DNA from: Pedosphaera sp.
GTDB lineage: Bacteria; Verrucomicrobiota; Verrucomicrobiia; Limisphaerales; UBA9464
Assembly (NCBI GenBank): GCA_009695205.1
Contig: SIBK01000006.1
Span: 28,994 to 92,993, forward strand
DNA length: 64,000 nt
Direction: 5' to 3'
Shown here: positions 58,451-64,000 of the stretch, piece after piece
Position numbering within the stretch: position 1 is the stretch's first letter
How the letters are laid out: each line of letters begins with the position of its first letter
Notes under the pieces: generated by a model
The model's database searches: none
Told to the model about the DNA's origin: nothing
Seen by the model: only the letters and a program-made list of their open reading frames with translations
Position numbers and translations under genes: made by a program

Positions 58451-60874
58451 CTATTTGAGATGGATGAGTTCCAGGGATTCCGTTGAGACCTGAATCGCCC
58501 GGATCGTTTCGCGGACGCACTTGGCCTTCATGAGCATTAGCTCCTTGGGAAAGTCCTTTTCATCCTTTTCGAAGTAGTCGGCAATTTTTGTCAGTTCAGG
58601 AATGACCGACTTCGCGTGGGCACCGTAGGTGAGGAGAATCTTCATCAATTCAGGTGTGCGCTCCTGGCTACCCCACGGATTCTGATCGCGCGTGTATTTC
58701 ACGCAGGCGCCGATTCCCTCCTCGATCCGATACTTGGCCAAGAGGCGGAGACCCTTCACACGGATCGAGTCGGCGAACATCTCTCCGCTCGGAGCCGGCT
58801 CGATGATCGCCTTATAGATGGCGGGCAACAACGGTTTGATGTCTTCGGGGGAGAGATTCCGATAGACAGATCCCATGCTGCCCCGGGCGCGGCCGTCCTG
58901 GTTTTCAAGCCCGCCCCTCACGGCCTTGTAGAGCGCCTCGCGATCCACTCCATCCAGCGACCGGTTCAGCATTCCTCCGTCATCGAAAAGGGCGAAGGAA
59001 AGATACCGCTGCTGCATGCCGCGCGGATCGTTCTCCTTGTCGATGGGAGCCAGCAGTTCAAGGAGTTCGGGCACCGTTCGCGTGGCGGGCGCACCGATGC
59101 TTGCCAGTGCCTCAGCCGCTTTGATGCGCACCCAGAGGTCTTTTGTCGCCAATGATTTCCGCAGCGCATCAACGGCAGGTGCTCCGCGCCCGCGAAGGGC
59201 GATCAGGGCCTGGCAGGCACCGTAGCGGGATTCCAGGCGCGGCGAATCGAGCCTTATCAGCAGGGGTGCAAAGGGCACCTCCTTGCGGCGAGCCAGTGCC
59301 ATCGCGGCCCGCTCGCGGACCACTGGCGACCAACTGTCGAGGCGCTCAAAGAGTTGGTCCTCGCTGAGTTTGTCGTAAGCGCTGTTGCGATCCTTGTTGC
59401 TCCAGCCGCGGCCATCGAGGATGAGTGCGTGCGCAGCCGCTGCGTCGAGCTGCGGCGCGGTGCTCGGTCGTTTGCCGGTGAGATAAATTTTCCTCAGCGG
59501 CATCGCATAGGCCAGCAGGTAGCCGCCGGTGCAGTCCCAACCCGCGTAGCTGTCGTCGTCCAGCTCCGGAGGTCCCTGGTGAAGAAAAGAGCCGTCCCAG
59601 CGCCGTGCGAGATCGAAATACCACGCGCCGAACTCCTGCATCCAGGCTCCCGTGGCATTGGGGCCGGACTGGGCGACACCCGGGATCGACCATAGAATGT
59701 TAAAGAAATTACCGGTGTGCCCCGTATCGCGCTCCGGCCCGTGGGAAGCGATGCTCATGCGTGAGAAAAACTCCGCCCCCTTCGTCTCGCCCAGCAGGTT
59801 GAACAATACGGCGGCCATTCCGCACTTGCCGTTGTCGTCGTGATTCTCAATCCACGGATGGTGATCGCCATAGGGGATCGCTCCTTTGCCAATGTAGAAT
59901 CGCAACAGGCGGGCACTGAGTTCGATGGCACGCGCCACCTCCGGATCTTCCACGCCCGCCGCCCAGGCCATCACCAGCGAAATGGTCAGCGGCAATCCCG
60001 GAGAATTCATCATCCCGTAGCCGCCGAGTCGTCCATCGGCCACCGCGAAGCCATGGCCCCACGAGCCAACCGCACTTTGGCCCTTGGCTGCCTCCAAGGC
60101 GAGACGCCGCAGGCCCGGCATGACCGACCGATCGCCGGTCGCCAGCACATACTCCGAGAGCAGCATGATGACGTAGCCGTAGTGCCAGGTCTGCATCGAG
60201 TCGGACGAGAAGCCCGCCGCCCATTCGGCCTCTTTCTTGATCAGCGGGAGGTATGCGGGATTGGCGCTGGCCAACAAGGCGAGCGCATTGAAGGAACGCA
60301 CGATGGGATCTTCATTCTGGGGGGATTTCGCCACTTTTTCGGCAAGCGCCTCACACCCTTGCTCAAGAATGCGCTTCGATTTTGGGCAGTCAAAAGGAGC
60401 AGTGACGCTGTAGTTGCCGAGAACCGGGAGCTTGACGACGACTCCCTCGGATTTGCCGGCCCGCCAGCGGGTCAGCTCCAGCCTTCCTCCGCCCGCCTCG
60501 GATTCGGCGGTGGTGAGTGCTTTGCCGAACTCGGTGCGCGGGTCGTAGGAGAACGCTTTCCCTCCGACACCAAGGATAACGTCCCCGACCGCGAGGATGC
60601 CCTCTGAGGGAGAACCCTTCTCCACTGTCGTGACGGAAATCTGCCGCGCATCGGTGGTCACCATCTTGTCGCAAAACATCCACCCGCGCAGCCCCGTGGG
60701 ACCGAGATTCCAGTCGTGCTTTGCGCCCGCGGGAATGGTGCCGCCCTTGGTAAAGTCGGGAAGGTTCAAGGGCTGGCCCTTGCCAGCGGCCAATACCGGA
60801 GGAGGGGTGGCGAGGAGCGCCACGAGGGCGAGCGAGAAAAGAGAGGTCTTCATCAGTTTGGTTTTTTGAGTCAT
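58451..60874 (-). CDS. DUF6288-like secreted protein with PDZ-like and HEAT-like regions
   Basis: KHDWNLGPTGLRGWMFCDKMVTTDARQISVTTVEKGSPSEGILAVGDVILGVGGKAF N-terminus; HEAT-like repeats (VRERAAMALARR, VRIKAAEALASIG). Confidence 0.8.
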   Translation of the reverse strand: MTQKTKLMKTSLFSLALVALLATPPPVLAAGKGQPLNLPDFTKGGTIPAGAKHDWNLGPTGLRGWMFCDKMVTTDARQISVTTVEKGSPSEGILAVGDVILGVGGKAFSYDPRTEFGKALTTAESEAGGGRLELTRWRAGKSEGVVVKLPVLGNYSVTAPFDCPKSKRILEQGCEALAEKVAKSPQNEDPIVRSFNALALLASANPAYLPLIKKEAEWAAGFSSDSMQTWHYGYVIMLLSEYVLATGDRSVMPGLRRLALEAAKGQSAVGSWGHGFAVADGRLGGYGMMNSPGLPLTISLVMAWAAGVEDPEVARAIELSARLLRFYIGKGAIPYGDHHPWIENHDDNGKCGMAAVLFNLLGETKGAEFFSRMSIASHGPERDTGHTGNFFNILWSIPGVAQSGPNATGAWMQEFGAWYFDLARRWDGSFLHQGPPELDDDSYAGWDCTGGYLLAYAMPLRKIYLTGKRPSTAPQLDAAAAHALILDGRGWSNKDRNSAYDKLSEDQLFERLDSWSPVVRERAAMALARRKEVPFAPLLIRLDSPRLESRYGACQALIALRGRGAPAVDALRKSLATKDLWVRIKAAEALASIGAPATRTVPELLELLAPIDKENDPRGMQQRYLSFALFDDGGMLNRSLDGVDREALYKAVRGGLENQDGRARGSMGSVYRNLSPEDIKPLLPAIYKAIIEPAPSGEMFADSIRVKGLRLLAKYRIEEGIGACVKYTRDQNPWGSQERTPELMKILLTYGAHAKSVIPELTKIADYFEKDEKDFPKELMLMKAKCVRETIRAIQVSTESLELIHLK

Positions 60875-60904
60875 CTGAACATTCGAATTCTTCGCACACC
60901 ATGG

Positions 60905-62149
60905 TTATTGGAAACCCCCATGGATAATCTCCAAAGAGAAGACGGCATAGGCCGTGACGAGGTTTGGGTCCTTTTCCCACCAACGCCCATTGGTGTTCGA
61001 CCAGGAGCCGTCCCGCTGCTGCAGATTGATGAGGCGCATCGCCACCTCGCGGCGCCAGTCCACCTTCCGACCGTCCTTCAAATCGAGCGTGTCCAGTCCG
61101 CGCGTGTTCAACGCCTTCGTCATGAGGTGCAAGTAGTAATAAAGGCCCTGCAGCTCCATTCCGGGATTCTCATCAAGAGTGTAATTTGAACGCAGCCAGT
61201 CCAACACGGCGACCACACGGGGATCGTCCCGCTTGAGGTCCGCATAGATGTAGCTCAGCAGCCCCGAGTAACTGACGCTCCCATAGGAACGCAACGCGAC
61301 ACGACCGGTGGCAGCATTCGTCTCGGCTCCAGCCATGCTGTGGCCTGGATAATAAACAAACCCACCTTTGTTTGTCGCGTCATCCGTCACCCACCCTTGT
61401 TGGTTGTAACTTGGGAGATTCTGGCAGTTCTGGATGAATTGAATTAGGGCTGCCCAATTGAGGTCTCGGGACACGGGGCTGTTACTGTCCACCACGAGAT
61501 GCCGCGTGTAATAGATCGCCTCCACCGCGTTCAAGGTGTTGTTCATGTCGGAGTGGGCGTATTTGCTGCCATAACCAACGCCACCATCGAACGGCGAATC
61601 CGCCTGGCCAGGTTTGTCGATATCGATCTGGGACTTGATGAGGAAAGCCCGTCCGCGTCGGAGCAAGTCATCGTATGCCGGATTCCTTGCCGCCAGCAAC
61701 GCCATCATGGAGATCGATGTGTTGTAGTTGATGAGCTCCGCGCGGAATATGCTGCCGTCTGGCTTTGCCAACGTCGTGATGAATTCATAACCCTTCGCAA
61801 GGGATTCGGAGAGATTGGTTTGGTAACGGCCCGTGGGCTCTCCCATGAATGCGGTGAGCACCAGTGCGGTGACCGCAGTATGATCCGGCGTGGACCACCA
61901 ACCGTTGGTATTCTGACTCATCCGCAGCGAATCCAGGCCCCTGGTGATGGCGTGCTGGATTTCATTACCAAACGAGACGTCCCTGGACGATAGCACGGTG
62001 ATCGGCTGTACCGTGTCCGCAGCCGAAACCATCTGGATGGCGAAAGCGCACCCTAGGGCAAAGAGCAGCCCTCGGGAACAGCGTGCAGGATTGGTCCTCA
62101 TTCTCCCGACAAAAACGGTTTCACAGTGGAGTTTCATGGTCGTGGTCAT
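60905..62149 (-). CDS. Secreted protein with prenyltransferase/squalene-cyclase-like alpha-alpha repeats
   Basis: RGLDSLRMSQNTNGWWSTPDHTAVTALVLTAFMG and MRLINLQQRDGSWSNTNGRWWEKDPNLVTAYAVFSLE repeat motifs; signal peptide. Confidence 0.8.
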   Translation of the reverse strand: MTTTMKLHCETVFVGRMRTNPARCSRGLLFALGCAFAIQMVSAADTVQPITVLSSRDVSFGNEIQHAITRGLDSLRMSQNTNGWWSTPDHTAVTALVLTAFMGEPTGRYQTNLSESLAKGYEFITTLAKPDGSIFRAELINYNTSISMMALLAARNPAYDDLLRRGRAFLIKSQIDIDKPGQADSPFDGGVGYGSKYAHSDMNNTLNAVEAIYYTRHLVVDSNSPVSRDLNWAALIQFIQNCQNLPSYNQQGWVTDDATNKGGFVYYPGHSMAGAETNAATGRVALRSYGSVSYSGLLSYIYADLKRDDPRVVAVLDWLRSNYTLDENPGMELQGLYYYLHLMTKALNTRGLDTLDLKDGRKVDWRREVAMRLINLQQRDGSWSNTNGRWWEKDPNLVTAYAVFSLEIIHGGFQ

Positions 62150-63654
62150 TTCTTGGGAATTCCTGGCATGGGGATGTCCAGGTAGAGGTGGACAACCTTG
62201 TGGGTTGGCAATACCGGTTCAAGGAACCTTGTTAGCTGCCCGTAGCGAAGTGTTGAAGGAGCAAACACCATGATCACCGGTGGCTTGAGTCGAGTGGTTC
62301 TCTTCCTGGCCAGCTCATCTGCGGCATCCATTTCTTTGCGGAGCTCCCGCGGACCAGGCACCCACAACTCGACCACCTCCAATTCCGACCGCGAGGCGGA
62401 TTTCTTCCAAACGGATTCGATCAGGAGCAGATGACCCGAGACCTGGCCGCTTGCTTCTGACAAGGCAAGTTCCCAGGGATGAAACAGTCGAGCCTCCCGA
62501 TCCATTAATTCCGGGTCCGGAATGAGCGCACGGTAGTACAATTGACCGACCGGAGGAGGCTCAATGCGGATGCCCTTCTCCCGGTCGATGGTGGAAAGAA
62601 TAGTGGCGAGTGCACGCGCCTGGCTCAGTTCGACGTTGTCGGCGAAACTGACCACCACAAAATAGTCACGCGCCTTTCGGTCGAGTGCGGCCAGGGCTTC
62701 AATCACCGAGATCAAGGTCTCCCTGCTGTTGAGCACCGTGTCCCCATCTTTGAGTTGCACACGCAGGTTGGCCAACCGGGCCCCGTCGTTCGCGGGCTGA
62801 TCGCTCGGGGCCTTGTCCGCCTCGATCGTCAGAATCAAATCCTTCACGCGTTTGGAGCCCTCCCTGTTGGCGGGCTCAATGATCAGGGTCAGAAGGGTCC
62901 CCTCGGCCAATGGGTATTCCGGATTGATGATCGTGTTCTGATAAACCAGTTCCTTTTGCGCCGAGTAGGGAACTTCAAGGACGGAGTAAGTCGAATTGAA
63001 AAGCGAGGCGATGGACATCGGCTGATACTCGTCAGCGGCGTAGAGTGTCCTGCGGGGATCGTTGAGGGCCGGCACTTTTCTGGAACCGGTGAACAGGAAT
63101 CCGTCCTCACGCAGGGTTTTTCCAGTGCGGCGATCCAACAGCAGTTTCTCCAGACGGAGCGGCGGTTCGCTCGTCCCGACAACGCTCAGGATGAACGTTT
63201 CGCCCTTGGGCCAGTAGCGGAGCGAGGCGGGGTCGAAGGATTCCCCCGGATCTGTGCCGATGAACTGGATCGCTTGATGAACGTCGCTGGGCTTGGCGAA
63301 GGAGATCAGGAGCGCCTCGTAGCTGTGGTCGCTGGACTCATCGACGATGGTGAACTCGCAGGGCGCATTCAGGCCGAGCGCCGTTCGTTCGACCATCACT
63401 TCAACACGTCTCGCCTTTTTGTCGGCCACGAGTCCGGGCCGGACGAGGAGGTTTGTGTCGCCGTTGAGTTCCTTTCGGTTGAGTTCGTAGGCAGTGGCCG
63501 CCCGCTGTTTGTTCTGCGCGTGGCCCTGCGGTTTGATTTTGTAGGGCGTCTCGTCCTGCGCCGGCAGAGGCGCGGTCACGAGGAATAGCGCGGCCACGAG
63601 ATGAAGCCCAAAGAACTTCTCCACCAGTACTCTCGTTGTGCAACGCCGCATCAT
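62146..63654 (-). CDS. Secreted protein with YdjY-like domain
   Basis: RRVEVMVERTALGLNAPCEFTIVDESSDHSYEALLISFAKPSDVHQAIQFIGTDPG resembles YdjY domains; stop overlaps the next start (ATGA). Confidence 0.6.
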   Translation of the reverse strand: MMRRCTTRVLVEKFFGLHLVAALFLVTAPLPAQDETPYKIKPQGHAQNKQRAATAYELNRKELNGDTNLLVRPGLVADKKARRVEVMVERTALGLNAPCEFTIVDESSDHSYEALLISFAKPSDVHQAIQFIGTDPGESFDPASLRYWPKGETFILSVVGTSEPPLRLEKLLLDRRTGKTLREDGFLFTGSRKVPALNDPRRTLYAADEYQPMSIASLFNSTYSVLEVPYSAQKELVYQNTIINPEYPLAEGTLLTLIIEPANREGSKRVKDLILTIEADKAPSDQPANDGARLANLRVQLKDGDTVLNSRETLISVIEALAALDRKARDYFVVVSFADNVELSQARALATILSTIDREKGIRIEPPPVGQLYYRALIPDPELMDREARLFHPWELALSEASGQVSGHLLLIESVWKKSASRSELEVVELWVPGPRELRKEMDAADELARKRTTRLKPPVIMVFAPSTLRYGQLTRFLEPVLPTHKVVHLYLDIPMPGIPKK

Positions 63655-63815
63655 GGGGCGGCGACTTCGAGCTGATAGAACCGCTGCGCGATTTCGCTGA
63701 CGCCCTGATCGGTGATGCTCATCGGAGCGCCCGTCGATGTGCCGCTCCAGCCATCGGGCGATGGGAAATCCGGTGGCGCGATGATGGGCAGCCAGGTCGC
63801 ATCGGTCAGAGCATT
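63651..63815 (-). pseudogene. C-terminal fragment of a secreted protein, truncated upstream at the 38-bp repeat
   Basis: LTDATWLPIIAPPDFPSPDGWSGTSTGAPMSITDQGVSEIAQRFYQLEVAAP; stop overlaps the YdjY-like start (ATGA). Confidence 0.55.
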
Positions 63816-63853
63816 ATTGATAGGACATCGGTTCATTGACGCTCCGCGATTAT
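63816..63853 (+). repeat. 38-bp dispersed repeat, copy 2
   Basis: attgataggacatcggttcattgacgctccgcgattat; near-identical to 57346-57383. Confidence 0.9.
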
Positions 63854-64000
63854 TCCGGCGAACGGTGCGAGGATTCGGGAATCCTTCAGCATCCGTCTCT
63901 TCAGATTGAGACCCGCTTCGGTCATCGATCGCACCGCCGCCGCCTGATCGAAATCCTGCTGGGAAATCAGCTTGTCCCGAAGCAATTGATGCAATCGGTC
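63833..64000 (-). CDS. HlyD/MFP-type efflux adaptor, partial (runs off window edge, stops inside the repeat)
   Basis: Reverse-strand DRLHQLLRDKLISQQDFDQAAAVRSMTEAGLNLKRRMLKDSRILAPFAGIIAERQ*; LAPFAGIIAER is typical of membrane-fusion proteins. Confidence 0.6.
   Translation of the reverse strand, partial: DRLHQLLRDKLISQQDFDQAAAVRSMTEAGLNLKRRMLKDSRILAPFAGIIAERQ

Noticed and set aside
62542-63588. 348-aa + ORF
   Set aside because: Antisense to the YdjY-like gene.
1-64000. CRISPR array, rRNA or tRNA genes, complete transposase
   Set aside because: No regularly spaced repeat array, rRNA-like conserved sequence, tRNA cloverleaf or transposase translation was recognised by eye; a tRNAscan/Infernal/ISfinder run would be needed to exclude them.

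Overview
The window is GC-rich bacterial chromosome. Gene families (PVC-type CxxCH heme protein, DUF1549/DUF1553 and DUF1501 proteins, H-X9-DG-type pseudopilins, DUF6288, ASPIC/UnbV, C-termini ending in FYRL-like motifs) point to Verrucomicrobiota or a close PVC relative. Recognisable content: a sialidase-like protein, a PVC heme protein, a TPR protein, pyruvate dehydrogenase E1 (aceE), a rhomboid protease, an ABC exporter pair, DUF4149, RsfS, a frameshifted catalase, GspF/GspE-type secretion or pilus genes, a long MoxR/DUF58/VWA operon (19.8-34.6 kb), cytidylate kinase, a PQQ-like beta-propeller, a decayed DUF1549/DUF1553 + DUF1501 cluster followed by an intact DUF1501, a large internally duplicated secreted protein, a CRTAC1-like FG-GAP/ASPIC protein, a TylF-type methyltransferase, a broken secreted-protein gene, an RluA-type pseudouridine synthase, and a compact secreted three-gene operon (YdjY-like, terpene-cyclase-fold-like, DUF6288/HEAT). 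The most interesting signals are: (i) the MoxR operon, ending in a caspase-like protein that seems to lack its catalytic Cys; (ii) the YdjY/cyclase-like/DUF6288 operon, whose first gene is cut at a repeat; (iii) short dispersed repeats located at gene breakpoints (38-bp pair at 57.3/63.8 kb, 24-bp pair at 55.0 kb); (iv) inverted intergenic repeats with hairpins, including a covarying pair at 38.1-38.3 kb; (v) three in-frame TAG codons clustered in two neighbouring decayed genes. No rRNA, tRNA, CRISPR array or complete transposase gene was recognised. All family calls are by eye from the translations; no searches were run.
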